From NCBI RefSeq assembly GCF_000020605.1, contig NC_012781.1, positions 1,861,501 to 1,925,500 of the forward strand: 64,000 nucleotides of DNA, given 5' to 3'. Source of the DNA: Agathobacter rectalis ATCC 33656. GTDB taxonomy: Bacteria > Bacillota > Clostridia > Lachnospirales > Lachnospiraceae. Of the stretch, positions 8,155-17,340 are shown one piece after another. The notes under the pieces are model-generated. The model was not told the origin of the DNA, did not search any database, and worked only from the letters and a program-made list of their open reading frames with translations. The translations under genes were made by a program, and so were the position numbers. Every line of letters starts with the position of its first letter. The stretch's first letter is position 1.

Positions 8155-9213
8155 TTATTCAGCTGCCTCATCGTCCATATGCATATCGTTCGTTATAAAC
8201 ATCGCATCACCAAAGCTGAAAAACCTGTATCTTTCCTCTACAGCCTCTTTGTATGCATTGAGGACATGCTCTCTGCCTGCTAATGCTGACACAAGCATGA
8301 CAAGTGTAGACTGCGGCAGATGGAAATTGGTAATCAGACAGTCAATCACCTTAAAGCTGTATCCCGGATAAATAAAGATATCCGTCCATCCGCTGCACTC
8401 TTTTAGCATGCCGTTTTCATCGGATGCTGCCTCTAAGGTACGGGTGCTTGTAGTGCCGACAGATATTATTCTGCCGCCATTTTTCTTTGCATTATTAATC
8501 TTGTCTGCAGCCTCCTGTGACACCATGTAAAACTCAGAATGCATATGGTGATCAAGCACATTATCCACCTTTACCGGTCTAAACGTGCCAAGCCCCACAT
8601 GTAAAGTCACCTCTGCAATATCTACGCCCTTATCTTTTACCTGCTGTAAAAGTTCCTTTGTGAAATGCAGTCCTGCAGTAGGCGCAGCGGCCGAGCCATC
8701 ATACTTTGCATATACTGTCTGGTAGCGGTTCTTGTCCTTTAGCTGATGTGTGATATACGGAGGTAGCGGCATCTGTCCGAGCTTATCAAGTATCTCCTCA
8801 AAAATACCCTCATAACTGAACTGAATCAGCCTGTTTCCATCATCAACCACATCTATTACTTCACCTGTTAAAAGTCCGTCACCAAATATAATCTTTGTGC
8901 CCGGCTTTGCCTTTTTACCCGGCTTTACAAGAGTCTCCCATACGTCATTTTGTCTGCGCTTTAGAAGAAGTATCTCTATCTTTGCCATAGTGCCTTCCTT
9001 CACGCCAAAAAGACGTGCAGGAATTACCTTTGTATTGTTGAGCACAAGGCAGTCGCCCGGTCTTAAATATTTAACAATCTCCTTGAACACATGATGGCTG
9101 ACTTCTCCTGTCTTCTTGTCAAGCACCATGAGTCTTGAGCTGGAGCGGTCCTCCAGAGGATCCTGTGCTATCAGCTCCTCCGGAAGATCATAATCAAAAT
9201 CTTTTACGTCCAT
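8155..9213 (-). CDS. queA: S-adenosylmethionine:tRNA ribosyltransferase-isomerase
   Basis: Converts preQ1 at tRNA position 34 to epoxyqueuosine using the ribosyl group of SAM. The sequence has the QueA hallmarks: [15 protein letters not shown] at the N-terminus, [37 protein letters not shown] and the C-terminal [12 protein letters not shown]. At 352 residues it is complete. It follows pheT by 31 bases and is probably the last gene of the pheST transcript, so its expression would fall under the phenylalanine T-box. No other queuosine genes are in the window. Confidence 0.94.
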   Translation of the reverse strand: MDVKDFDYDLPEELIAQDPLEDRSSSRLMVLDKKTGEVSHHVFKEIVKYLRPGDCLVLNNTKVIPARLFGVKEGTMAKIEILLLKRRQNDVWETLVKPGKKAKPGTKIIFGDGLLTGEVIDVVDDGNRLIQFSYEGIFEEILDKLGQMPLPPYITHQLKDKNRYQTVYAKYDGSAAAPTAGLHFTKELLQQVKDKGVDIAEVTLHVGLGTFRPVKVDNVLDHHMHSEFYMVSQEAADKINNAKKNGGRIISVGTTSTRTLEAASDENGMLKECSGWTDIFIYPGYSFKVIDCLITNFHLPQSTLVMLVSALAGREHVLNAYKEAVEERYRFFSFGDAMFITNDMHMDDEAAE

Positions 9214-9244
9214 AATTTTCCTATTCCTAACACTATACTAACGT

Positions 9245-11665
9245 CTAACCACGAAGTGTGATACCTGCAGTCTCTTTAAGATGAGCAAGTATATCCTTTA
9301 CAAAGCCCTCGACCTTCTTAGTCTTAAGCTCCTCATCCTTTGGTGTAAATACTACACTGTACGCCATGCTCTTCTTATTCGGAGGAAGCTGTACACCCTC
9401 GTAAACATCAAACAGTGTAACATCTGAGACATAATCACAGGCTTCCCTGATACCGTTTTCAATCTGCTCACATGTGATATCCTTGTCCACAACAAAAGCA
9501 AAATCTCTCTTCTCATCATCAAATTTTGAGATTGGAGTAAATACTCTGTCCTTTCCATACCACTGTGAAAGAACTCTTAAGTCAAGCTCCATCACATATG
9601 CCGGTACTCTCATGTCAAGCTCATCGCATATCTCATATCTTACCTGACCGAGATATCCGATTTTTTGTCCGTCACAGAATACCTCTGCTGTCTGATATGG
9701 ATGAAGGAATGGCTTTTGAGCCGGCTTGTATGTAAACTTCACATCAAGCGCATCTGCTACAGTCTCAGCCAGTCCCTTTATAGTAAAGAACGATTCATCC
9801 TCACCGAATACGCCTGCACAAAGTGTCTCTCTCTCATCCGGATACTCTGTAAGCGGAAGCTCCTTTGCGATAAAGATATTTCCCAGCTCAAAGATTCTTC
9901 CCTCCAGGATACCCTTCTTCTGATTTCTTGCTATGGCATAAAGCATCTCAGAAGCAAGTGTTGTTCTCATAAGCGAGAGGTCAACATTGATTGGGTTTAT
10001 AAGCCTGATAGCATGTCTTTCAGGTGCATCCTCCGGGAATCTGAGCAAATCAAGATCAGCAGGTGAGAAGAATGAGTAATGTATTCCCTCATACGCGCCT
10101 GCTGCACAGAGCACCTCTTTTATCTTGCGTTCTGTCTGCTGTCTAAGGTTGAGTCCTCCGAGTGTAACCTGTGCCGTAGGCATGAATGCAGGAATGACAT
10201 GATCATAGCCATACATACGGATAACCTCCTCGGCCACATCCGGATAATCCTCCATATCCTCACGATATGCAGGAATCATGAGTGTCAGCTCATCACCGCT
10301 TACAACCGGTGCAAAGCCTAAATTTGTGAGTATTCTCACGATATCCTCTGTAGGAACCTCTATTCCAAGCACACCATTAACCTTTGCAATAGAAACCTTC
10401 ATCTCTTTTGGCTCAAGCGAATTTCCTGTAGTCACCTCAACGTGAGTTGAAGAAACCTTACCACAGCCAAGCTCCTCCATCAGGTGAAGCGCTCTCTTCA
10501 TGGCCATGGCTGTTGTGTACTCGTTTACACCCTTTGAGTAAAGTGCACTCGAATCAGATGACTGTCCCAACGCACGTGAGCTCTTTCTGATATTGTCTCT
10601 TGCAAATTTTGCAGACTCAAACATCACCTCAGTGGTGCCGTCGTTAATCTCAGAATTTAAGCCGCCCATGATACCGGCGAGCGCAACTGGCTTCTTTCCA
10701 TCACAGATAACCAGGTTATTGCTGTTTAACTCAAATTCCTTCTCATCAAGTGTGACAATTTTCTCTCCATCGTTTGCACGTCTTACTACAATCTCATCTC
10801 CCTCAAGGTATGAGTAATCAAAGGCATGCATTGGCTGTCCGAGCTCTTTTAAAACAAAGTTAGTGATGTCTACCACATTTGAAATAGAGCCTATTCCGAC
10901 AAGTGCAAGACGTTTTCTCATCCATGCAGGTGACTCGGAGATTTTTACATCATGTACATAGTGAGCTGTGTAGCGAGGGCAGATGTCCTGTGCCAGGACA
11001 GATACCTTGAAATTTTCCTTCTTCACATCATCAGCAGTATAGTCAAGCGCAGGCTCCTTAAGCTCTTTTCCCAAAACAGCAGCAACCTCTCTTGCCATGC
11101 CATATATACACTGGCAGTCAGGTCTGTTTGCTGTTATTGCAATATCAAAAATCCAGTCATCAAGGCCGAGGATAGGTTTTACATCATCTCCCGCCTTAGC
11201 ATCCTCAGGTAAAACCAAAAGTCCGTTGTAGCCTGCACCCGGATAGAGGTCTTCATTTAAGCCAAGCTCTACGCCTGAGCATAACATTCCATATGAATCA
11301 TATCCACGCAGCTTGCCCTGCTTTATCTCCATCACGCCCTCTATTGTAACGTGATCCTTTGCTGTGGCATATACTGTGGCACCGATAAGTGCAAGAGGAT
11401 ATTTGCCCCCTGCCTTTACATTGTCCGCTCCACAGCAGATCTGGAATGTGCCATGTGCTCCGGCATTTACCTGACACAGGCTCAGGTGTGTCTCAGGAAT
11501 CGGCTCACATTTTTCTACAAGGCCGACTACTACGTTTGAAATATCCTTTCCCACTTCATATGATTCCTCAACCTCGAAACCACATGAGAATAATTTTTCC
11601 TCTAACTCCTTTGGTGTTACATCTATATCTACATAATCTTTTAACCAGCTAAGTGGTGTTAACAT
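9245..11665 (-). CDS. pheT: phenylalanyl-tRNA synthetase beta subunit
   Basis: The 806-residue beta chain of the (alpha-beta)2 enzyme that charges tRNA-Phe. Visible domains in order are an N-terminal tRNA-binding OB fold (from about 40), the B3/B4 editing region (ANRPDCQCIYGMAREVAAV near 180), a B5 domain, a catalytic-like core, and a C-terminal FDX-ACB anticodon-binding domain (PISKFDDEKRDFAFVVD). Length matches the bacterial family. It sits 38 bases after pheS in the same operon. Confidence 0.95.
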   Translation of the reverse strand: MLTPLSWLKDYVDIDVTPKELEEKLFSCGFEVEESYEVGKDISNVVVGLVEKCEPIPETHLSLCQVNAGAHGTFQICCGADNVKAGGKYPLALIGATVYATAKDHVTIEGVMEIKQGKLRGYDSYGMLCSGVELGLNEDLYPGAGYNGLLVLPEDAKAGDDVKPILGLDDWIFDIAITANRPDCQCIYGMAREVAAVLGKELKEPALDYTADDVKKENFKVSVLAQDICPRYTAHYVHDVKISESPAWMRKRLALVGIGSISNVVDITNFVLKELGQPMHAFDYSYLEGDEIVVRRANDGEKIVTLDEKEFELNSNNLVICDGKKPVALAGIMGGLNSEINDGTTEVMFESAKFARDNIRKSSRALGQSSDSSALYSKGVNEYTTAMAMKRALHLMEELGCGKVSSTHVEVTTGNSLEPKEMKVSIAKVNGVLGIEVPTEDIVRILTNLGFAPVVSGDELTLMIPAYREDMEDYPDVAEEVIRMYGYDHVIPAFMPTAQVTLGGLNLRQQTERKIKEVLCAAGAYEGIHYSFFSPADLDLLRFPEDAPERHAIRLINPINVDLSLMRTTLASEMLYAIARNQKKGILEGRIFELGNIFIAKELPLTEYPDERETLCAGVFGEDESFFTIKGLAETVADALDVKFTYKPAQKPFLHPYQTAEVFCDGQKIGYLGQVRYEICDELDMRVPAYVMELDLRVLSQWYGKDRVFTPISKFDDEKRDFAFVVDKDITCEQIENGIREACDYVSDVTLFDVYEGVQLPPNKKSMAYSVVFTPKDEELKTKKVEGFVKDILAHLKETAGITLRG

Positions 11666-11703
11666 AATTTTTGCCTCCTGTTATATATTCAAGAAAAATG
11701 AAT

Positions 11704-12729
11704 CTAGTTGTCATCAATCTGGTCTAATACCCTAAGGTCTGACTCGAATAAAAGCTTGATGTTGTTAATTCCGTATTTGAGCATTGCAATACGCTCAAGA
11801 CCGATACCAAATGCAAAACCACTGTACTCATTTGTGTCTATGCCACAGCCCTCAAGCACCTTTTTATTTACTACGCCTGCACCAAGCACCTCAATCCAGC
11901 CTGTGCCCTTGCATAAAGAGCAGCCCTTGCCATGGCACTGGAAACAGCTTACATCAACCTCTACAGACGGCTCTGTAAATGGGAAGTATGAAGGACGAAG
12001 ACGTGTTGTGACATTCTTTCCGAACATCTTCTTTACAAGCTGGTCAAGCATACCCTTTAAATCGCAGAGTGTGATGCCCTTATCTACCACAAGTCCCTCC
12101 ATCTGTGTGAACATAGGAGAATGTGTCGCATCATCATCCGAACGGAAAACTTTACCCGGTGAAACAACCTTGATAGGCGGCTTCTTTGCTTCCATAACGT
12201 GAATCTGTCCTGCTGAGGTCTGTGTACGAAGTAAGAACTCAGGTGATAAGTAGAACGTATCCTGCATATCACGGGCCGGATGATCCTTTGGAGTATTTAA
12301 AGCTGTAAAATTATAGTAATCATTCTCGATTTCTGTACCCTCGTAAACCTCAAAGCCCATAGATGTGAAAATCTCTGAGAGCTGGTCCTTTACCTGTGTT
12401 ACAGGATGAAGATTACCCTTTTTGCTTCTCTTTGCAGGCATAGTGACATCTATTTTCTCGCTCTCATACTTGCGCTTAAGTGCCTCTGCCTCAAATTTCT
12501 TAACCTTCTCATCAAGAAGCTTCTCAACTGCCTCACGTGTCTCATTGACCCACTGGCCTACCTTTGGTCTCTCATCAGGAGCAACATCCTTCATGCCCTT
12601 TAAGACTGCTGTGAGCTCACCCTTCTTTCCAAGAATTGCAGCACGCACATCATTTAATTTTTCAAGACCGTCAGCCTTATCAATTTCAGCAAGTGCTTTT
12701 TCTCTGATCTGTTGAATTTTGTCTCTCAT
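11704..12729 (-). CDS. pheS: phenylalanyl-tRNA synthetase alpha subunit
   Basis: The catalytic chain of phenylalanyl-tRNA synthetase (341 aa). The N-terminal coiled-coil tRNA-binding arm covers about residues 1-85. The class II core follows with motif 2 ([19 protein letters not shown]) and motif 3 ([18 protein letters not shown]). A CxxC...CxxC cluster ([17 protein letters not shown]), common in Firmicute PheS, probably binds zinc. Expression is controlled by the T-box leader immediately upstream. GAGGTG precedes ATG. Confidence 0.96.
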
Positions 12730-12761
12730 CGAATTTCACCTCATAATATTTTTCTTAATTT

Positions 12762-12802
12762 GCATAAACCCGTAACTTCAAGCTTGAATTCGCCGTTTAT
12801 GC
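12762..12802 (-). promoter_or_regulatory. extra hairpin between the T-box terminator and pheS
   Basis: GCATAAAC (12762-12769) pairs with GTTTATGC (12795-12802), and the loop contains the palindrome TTCAAGCTTGAA. It lies after the T-box terminator and before the pheS ribosome site and has no U-run, so it is not a second terminator. It may affect mRNA stability or processing. Confidence 0.4.
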
Positions 12803-12805
12803 GAT

Positions 12806-13116
12806 AAAAAACGCCCCTGCATGGCTATTAAACCATGCAGGGACGAAAATTCCGCGATACCACCCTGATTTCCATTGAAGAAATATCCAATGGACTCTCA
12901 TTGATATGTGTAACGTACATAACACGTCATGAACTACTGTGCTTCATCCATGCAGCTTCAGTGTGAACTTCAATCAATAGCCTTTTTGCAAGACTGCTTT
13001 CAGCCGATGACAATCTCTCTCTGGTCAAAGTACTATAATCTACTATGCACCTTCATTGCTTTTATTATATATAGCTGCGACATATATATCGCAAATGCTT
13101 ATTTCTTAATAACACA
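12806..13116 (-). promoter_or_regulatory. T-box riboswitch, probably tRNA-Phe
   Basis: The leader of pheST carries the T-box core AGGGTGGTATCGCGG (within 12852-12867, minus strand), followed by an intrinsic terminator: stem 12815-12824 with 12833-12842 and a run of six U's. The 5' part has the GA-rich Stem I element (AGAGAGATTG) expected of T-boxes. A TTC in the sequence GAAGTTCACAC (codon at 12965-12967) is a plausible phenylalanine specifier, but I did not fold Stem I fully. Uncharged tRNA would stabilise the antiterminator and switch on pheS, pheT and probably queA. Confidence 0.92.
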
Positions 13117-13122
13117 TAAGTC

Positions 13123-13150
13123 ATTTTAGCACAATCTCTATATTTTGCAA
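13123..13150 (-). promoter_or_regulatory. promoter of the pheST T-box leader
   Basis: Minus strand TTGCAA (13145-13150), 16-bp spacer, TAAAAT (13123-13128), giving a start near 13116. It lies 22 bases beyond the stop of the upstream methyltransferase gene. Confidence 0.7.
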
Positions 13151-13172
13151 GTAGAAAATTTTTCTATTTTCT

Positions 13173-14561
13173 TTATATTTTATTTCTAAGCCCCTTAGGA
13201 TAATGGTTTTTAACCTGTGCACCATTCACCTTGCCCCAGCCGGCCGGATATCCATCTACACATACAAGTGCCCAGCCCTTTTTGCATTCAGCCGCCTGCT
13301 CATCAGATAACATAACTGACTGACCATTGAAAAAGCCTGTTGTCTGCGGATCATCCCAGGTAAGCTTTACTACGTTTTTAGCATCATTTAGCTTAAGTGC
13401 AAGTGCCAGCGAATGCGACGGCTCAAAGCGCTGTTTTTTAAACTCTCCTATATGAAGCCCTGCTCGCTGCACCTTAAGCCCTTTAATATCAACTTCCATA
13501 TCAGGCAGCCTGTAGAGCTGCTCCCCAAACATGACAAGCCTTGAGTTTTTTATCCATGCTGCCATATCCTCTGATATGGTCTCATCAAGAAACTCTGAGA
13601 GAAGCTTCATATTTTCTTTTGTGAGAGCCGGCTTTGTTTCATTTTTCCTGTTCTTACTATTTTTGTTCTTTTTGGTTTTCCTGTCAGCTTTAAGGTCTGT
13701 GTCCACACTGCCTCTTCTCACAAGCTTTGCCACAAAATGCCCCTCTCCGTCCACCTTATGTGGCCAGAAGCGCTCCATTTCTTCAAGTGTAAAATCAGGA
13801 TGTCTCTCCAAAAAACACTCAATTACATCCTCATTTTCTTCCCTCGAGAAGGTGCAGGTGCTGTACACTATCGTACCTCCCGGCTTAAGCATCACCGCAG
13901 CATTATCCAGTATTTCCTTCTGCCTTGCCGCACAGATTGCCACATTTTCCATGCTCCACTGCTCTATTGCCTCAGGCAGCTTTCGAAACATTCCCTCTCC
14001 TGAGCAAGGTGCATCCACCTGTATAGCATTAAAAAAGCCTGGGAAATGTGAAGCAAGCACAAAGCTGTCCTCATTTGTCACAATCGCATTTTTGATTCCC
14101 ATACGCTCTATATTCTGCGACAAAATCCGGCTTCTTTGTGTGTTAATCTCATTTGATACCAAAAGTCCGCTGTCTCCTAAATATGTGGCAAGCTGTGTGC
14201 TCTTTCCACCGGGTGCCGCACACAGGTCAAGCACTCTCATACCCGGCTTTGGAGCTAAAAGTGCAGCCGCCGACATGGCACTTGGCTCCTGTATGTAGTA
14301 AAGCCCCATCTCATGATACGGATGCTTTCCCGGACGCACATTCTCATCAAAGTAATATGCCTCATTTGCCCACGAAACCTTTTTTTCTGAGGATATTTTA
14401 AGTGTTTTCAATATCCGCATTCTTTCTTCCTGGCTTTGTACCTTTAATGTATTGAATCTGAGTGCCTGAAATCTGTTATTGTCATAGCTGTATAAGAAAT
14501 CATCCCACTCATTGCCCAGAAAGGCCTTCATCTTTTTTTCAAACTCTATCGGTAAATTCAT
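13173..14561 (-). CDS. RsmF-type rRNA (cytosine-5)-methyltransferase
   Basis: A SAM-dependent m5C methyltransferase of the NOL1/NOP2/Sun family. The SAM-binding motif DLCAAPGGKSTQLA is near residue 110. The two cysteines of the m5C mechanism are visible in DAPCSGEGMFRK and VYSTCTF. A Lys-rich linker and a C-terminal RsmF-like RNA-binding region (FFNGQSVMLS) follow. The likely substrate is 16S or 23S rRNA, as for E. coli RsmF, but the exact position cannot be told. ATG at 14561 is chosen because GAGG lies nine bases before it; the frame is open to 14618. No promoter could be assigned with confidence in the 14562-14764 gap. Confidence 0.87.
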   Translation of the reverse strand: MNLPIEFEKKMKAFLGNEWDDFLYSYDNNRFQALRFNTLKVQSQEERMRILKTLKISSEKKVSWANEAYYFDENVRPGKHPYHEMGLYYIQEPSAMSAAALLAPKPGMRVLDLCAAPGGKSTQLATYLGDSGLLVSNEINTQRSRILSQNIERMGIKNAIVTNEDSFVLASHFPGFFNAIQVDAPCSGEGMFRKLPEAIEQWSMENVAICAARQKEILDNAAVMLKPGGTIVYSTCTFSREENEDVIECFLERHPDFTLEEMERFWPHKVDGEGHFVAKLVRRGSVDTDLKADRKTKKNKNSKNRKNETKPALTKENMKLLSEFLDETISEDMAAWIKNSRLVMFGEQLYRLPDMEVDIKGLKVQRAGLHIGEFKKQRFEPSHSLALALKLNDAKNVVKLTWDDPQTTGFFNGQSVMLSDEQAAECKKGWALVCVDGYPAGWGKVNGAQVKNHYPKGLRNKI

Positions 14562-14764
14562 TGTCAAATCCTCTTGTTTTCTTACGAAATAATTACAATG
14601 TATCTTACTATCACACACATAGTCATGTATCTAAGCACTTCGATATTACCACATTTCTACTATCCATGCTATCAATTTTTTTAAACGTAAAAATTCACCT
14701 TTAAATCGGCTATAGTGGCTGCTAAATATAATAAAATCCCGAAAGTTATAATAATTGAGACATA

Positions 14765-16387
14765 TCACTGCTCACTGCGTACACTGCTTATATCCACCAC
14801 TGTCACATCCTTATAATAATATCCGATTATATCCTTATAGCCGCTTCCTGCCTTTGCCAGCTTGTCTGCCCCATACTGGCTGAAGCCTATTCCATGGCCG
14901 AAGCCTCCTCCGGACAGTGTATAGTGACCATTTGCACCGGCACTCACACTAAAGCAGGCGCTTGGTATCATCGACATATTCTCCCTCACAGAGCCATCGT
15001 TTAATGTAACTTTTTTCTGATAATGCCCTAACGCCTTTCTTATATCATTCTCCGCCGTAAAGGTCTGCGATTTGTTTCCATAATTTATTGTGAGCGAAAG
15101 TACATAACCGGCATCCGACGTCTTATCGACAGAAATACCTGTTGCTGTGCCATACTGAGGATCATTGTATGCCGATAAATCAAGCTCCGAGGTCCATCTG
15201 TAGTATGGCGAATTGTCATCCACCGACTCCACCTTGTGTATGAAATCCGGTGTACTCGAAGACCATACCTCCATATCCTCTGTTTTTCCGGCAGATGTAG
15301 AAAAATAATAACATGTTATTAAGCTTCCTCCACATGAGACAACCTGTCCTGCTGTAGCTTTTACAGCCTCATCGGTCGACTGCTTTGTTTCTGAAGCGTT
15401 ATAGACCTGAAAAGCCGTGGTATTGTCAATATTTGCTCCGTATAGCGCATACTGTGTATTTTTCATCTGTGAATATACAAAGGTTCTTGCGCAAACAGCC
15501 TGAGCCTTAAGCGCCTCTGCATCAAATGTAGACGGCATCTCCGACGGCAGCACATAGCGCACATATGTCTCCACATCGACTGTATTCACCGCCACAATTC
15601 CTGCATCTGTCCCGATAAACTCAAATGAGCCCGGATAGCTCTTACCGTTTATGCTGACATAATTGTCCGCTGAGCTCACCTTTATCTTACCTTTCTGTGC
15701 ATTTGCCATATATGCACCCACATCGTCAATAGCATTGCTTCCACAATCAGCATCATCCACATAAAGGTTAGCTGCGGCAGCTGCCGCAATTGTTGGAAAT
15801 ACATCCTTTCCATCGTTTTTTATAAGCACTCTTATGTATGTAAGGTCTGGTGCCTGTCTTCTGACGATGGCACATATCCTGCCGGAATCAAGTATGTAAG
15901 AAAGAGTTTCACTTCCGATTATCAGGTCAGAAACCGCTATTTCCTTAGGCGCTGCTCCTGTCTCATCATACACCGGCAGCTTGTCTGACTGCATTGGAAT
16001 GTCACCCTGCCCTGCAATCTGCATGGTTCCGTTTCCGTATGACAGCATCACACCTGATATATCATCCGGCTTTATCTGTATCTTTTTGACCTTAGAGCCA
16101 CTGATTTCAATATCACAGACCCCTGTAAAGCTCTCCTCCATGGTTCCCTTAGCCCTGTAAAGCTCTCCATCACATATGAAAATCAGCCTTCCATCGTCAT
16201 TTGACACAATATATGCATTCTCATACACCATATCCTTCGTCACAGCCCTCGCCTGTTTTACAAGTGCCCCCTTTTCCTTTTGCGCCATAACAATTGCAAA
16301 AACAATAACCACGCATACCACGGTTATCGCAAGCATTATCCAGACCATCTGATTCGGCTTTTGCCGTCTTCGTCTTCTATTTGCCAA
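14765..16387 (-). CDS. SpoIID/LytB-domain membrane protein
   Basis: A 540-residue protein with a basic N-terminus (NRRRRRQKP), one transmembrane anchor (MVWIMLAITVVCVVIVFAIV) and an extracellular region. Residues about 260-520 match the SpoIID/LytB fold: VETYVRYVLPSEMPSTF, ALKAQAVCARTFVYSQ and the ending GGGFGHGIGFSQYGADKLA. SpoIID is a lytic transglycosylase needed for peptidoglycan removal during engulfment; this longer relative may act in sporulation or amidase activation. The start is TTG at 16387, nine bases after AAGGAG; an open frame to 16510 has no better site. It follows the 6S RNA region and that region's terminator. Confidence 0.82.
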   Translation of the reverse strand: MANRRRRRQKPNQMVWIMLAITVVCVVIVFAIVMAQKEKGALVKQARAVTKDMVYENAYIVSNDDGRLIFICDGELYRAKGTMEESFTGVCDIEISGSKVKKIQIKPDDISGVMLSYGNGTMQIAGQGDIPMQSDKLPVYDETGAAPKEIAVSDLIIGSETLSYILDSGRICAIVRRQAPDLTYIRVLIKNDGKDVFPTIAAAAAANLYVDDADCGSNAIDDVGAYMANAQKGKIKVSSADNYVSINGKSYPGSFEFIGTDAGIVAVNTVDVETYVRYVLPSEMPSTFDAEALKAQAVCARTFVYSQMKNTQYALYGANIDNTTAFQVYNASETKQSTDEAVKATAGQVVSCGGSLITCYYFSTSAGKTEDMEVWSSSTPDFIHKVESVDDNSPYYRWTSELDLSAYNDPQYGTATGISVDKTSDAGYVLSLTINYGNKSQTFTAENDIRKALGHYQKKVTLNDGSVRENMSMIPSACFSVSAGANGHYTLSGGGFGHGIGFSQYGADKLAKAGSGYKDIIGYYYKDVTVVDISSVRSEQ

Positions 16388-16428
16388 ATTTCTGTTCTCC
16401 TTAACACCCAAATAGTGGTTACTGCTCA

Positions 16429-16456
16429 AAAAATGGGAGCTGCAAAAACAGCTCCC
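16429..16456 (-). terminator. intrinsic terminator downstream of the 6S RNA repeat region
   Basis: GGGAGCTG (16435-16442) pairs with CAGCTCCC (16449-16456). On the minus strand the stem is followed by ATTTTTTG. It is the first clear terminator after the 6S RNA gene and lies just before the SpoIID-like gene. Confidence 0.8.
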
Positions 16457-16460
16457 TTTA

Positions 16461-16558
16461 TCATCTGTACTTAAGAATCCTTTGTGCTTTAAAAATCTTT
16501 TGTATCTCATAAATCTTTTGTGCGTCCGGAGTTCTTTTGTACATTATTATTCTTTTGT
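16461..16558 (-). repeat. six tandem copies of an ACAAAAGA core at 17-19-nt spacing
   Basis: On the minus strand the octamer ACAAAAGA occurs at 16551-16558, 16533-16540, 16514-16521 and 16496-16503, with a one-mismatch copy at 16478-16485 and a degenerate copy at 16461-16468. Spacings are 18, 19, 18, 18 and 17 bases. The array starts immediately after the 6S RNA 3' end and stops at the terminator. Intervening sequences are not conserved, so this is not a CRISPR array. Confidence 0.75.
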
Positions 16559-16745
16559 AAGAACCCAAAATGCCGGTCCTGTAATTTAGACTCCTAGCGC
16601 TCTTGCTAGGTGGGTAACCGCAGTCTGCCTTCTGCCTTCCGCTGCATAATGACGGCCTGACATCCAACAGCTCATATAGGAATCCCGTTTAAAGTAAATG
16701 TAGGTTCTAAATACACAGGGTTGTCGAACATCTCAGGTATCTTTG
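16559..16745 (-). ncRNA. ssrS: 6S RNA
   Basis: About 185 nt on the minus strand, beginning with AAGATACCTGAGATGTTCG and ending with CATTTTGGGTTCTT. These ends pair almost continuously: AAGA, ACC and TGAGATG match CATTTTG, GGT and TCTT with a single bulged U, forming the long closing stem typical of 6S RNA. The 5' segment TGAGATGTTCG and the internal ACCCTGTGTATTTAGAACC resemble Firmicute 6S RNAs as I remember them. 6S RNA mimics an open promoter and sequesters sigma-A RNA polymerase in stationary phase. A perfect-spacing promoter starts exactly at the predicted 5' end. Covariance-model confirmation is not possible here. Confidence 0.82.
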
Positions 16746-16752
16746 TAAATTC

Positions 16753-16781
16753 ATTATACTTTATTATGTCTCATGTTGCAA
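16753..16781 (-). promoter_or_regulatory. promoter of 6S RNA
   Basis: Minus strand TTGCAA (16776-16781), 17-bp spacer, TATAAT (16753-16758). The predicted start, near 16745-16746, coincides with the 5' base of the 6S closing stem. Confidence 0.85.
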
Positions 16782-16794
16782 TGCAAAATTCATG

Positions 16795-17136
16795 TTAGAA
16801 TTTAACAAATTTTTCTCTGGCATTTCGTAACATATTTGAAAACCAGATAATTACTGCGACGAATATAATCATCTCCACATATGACCAGTACGGTATCTTT
16901 TTGAGGCAATCCGAAACTATCGCAACTATACTGATAACAAAGATCACAATGCCGAATACAAGTGACTTTGGATAAATATAAGCTATATATCCGGCCGTAT
17001 CCTTTATCTTTTTCATCTCATCCTCAGCCACAAAGGTACTTTCAATTTTGCCGCTTTTCTTCATTCGCAGTGACACAAATATTATGTAAATTCCCAGTAT
17101 CAGTGTGACCGCATCTATTATAATAAAATAGTTCAT
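16795..17136 (-). CDS. hypothetical three-helix membrane protein
   Basis: A 113-residue integral membrane protein with helices near residues 3-22 (IIIDAVTLILGIYIIFVSL), 58-80 and 87-105, and a short charged loop after the first helix. The start at 17136 is supported by AGGAG eight bases upstream; an upstream frame extension lacks a ribosome site. The topology (one helix, a charged loop, then a helical pair) is common in small Clostridia proteins of unknown function. It is monocistronic, between the 6S RNA promoter and the divergent cheY-like operon. Confidence 0.7.
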   Translation of the reverse strand: MNYFIIIDAVTLILGIYIIFVSLRMKKSGKIESTFVAEDEMKKIKDTAGYIAYIYPKSLVFGIVIFVISIVAIVSDCLKKIPYWSYVEMIIFVAVIIWFSNMLRNAREKFVKF

Positions 17137-17277
17137 GCTTCTTTCTCCTGTATTTTTATTTAATATTCCTAAATAGTTATCACGGATCTTATATATACAA
17201 AAAATATGTAAAATCACCAAAATTAGTATAACCTCATGTAAGGAAAAAATAAATGGTAAATAAGTCCCAACTATTTC

Positions 17278-17306
17278 TTGAATTTCTATTATTAATGTAG
17301 TAAAAT
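17278..17306 (+). promoter_or_regulatory. promoter of the cheY-like operon
   Basis: TTGAAT (17278-17283), 17-bp spacer, TAAAAT (17301-17306); AAGGAG lies eight bases before the start codon at 17341. Confidence 0.7.
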
Positions 17307-17340
17307 ATATTTATATTTTCAAGGGGAAGGAGTTTTTAAA

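Noticed and set aside
13531-14298. 255-residue plus-strand open frame inside the RNA methyltransferase gene
   Set aside because: Antisense shadow of a well-supported gene; the product is Ser/Phe-rich with no recognisable domain.
16461-16558. Possible CRISPR array
   Set aside because: The conserved unit is only 8 nt with 9-11-nt variable gaps, far too short for CRISPR repeats and spacers, and there are no cas genes.
16461-16667. 68-residue open frame with a repeating YKR/QKI pattern
   Set aside because: It covers the 3' half of the 6S RNA and the octamer array; the repeating residues merely translate the 18-nt period, and the one 19-nt spacing shifts the frame register.
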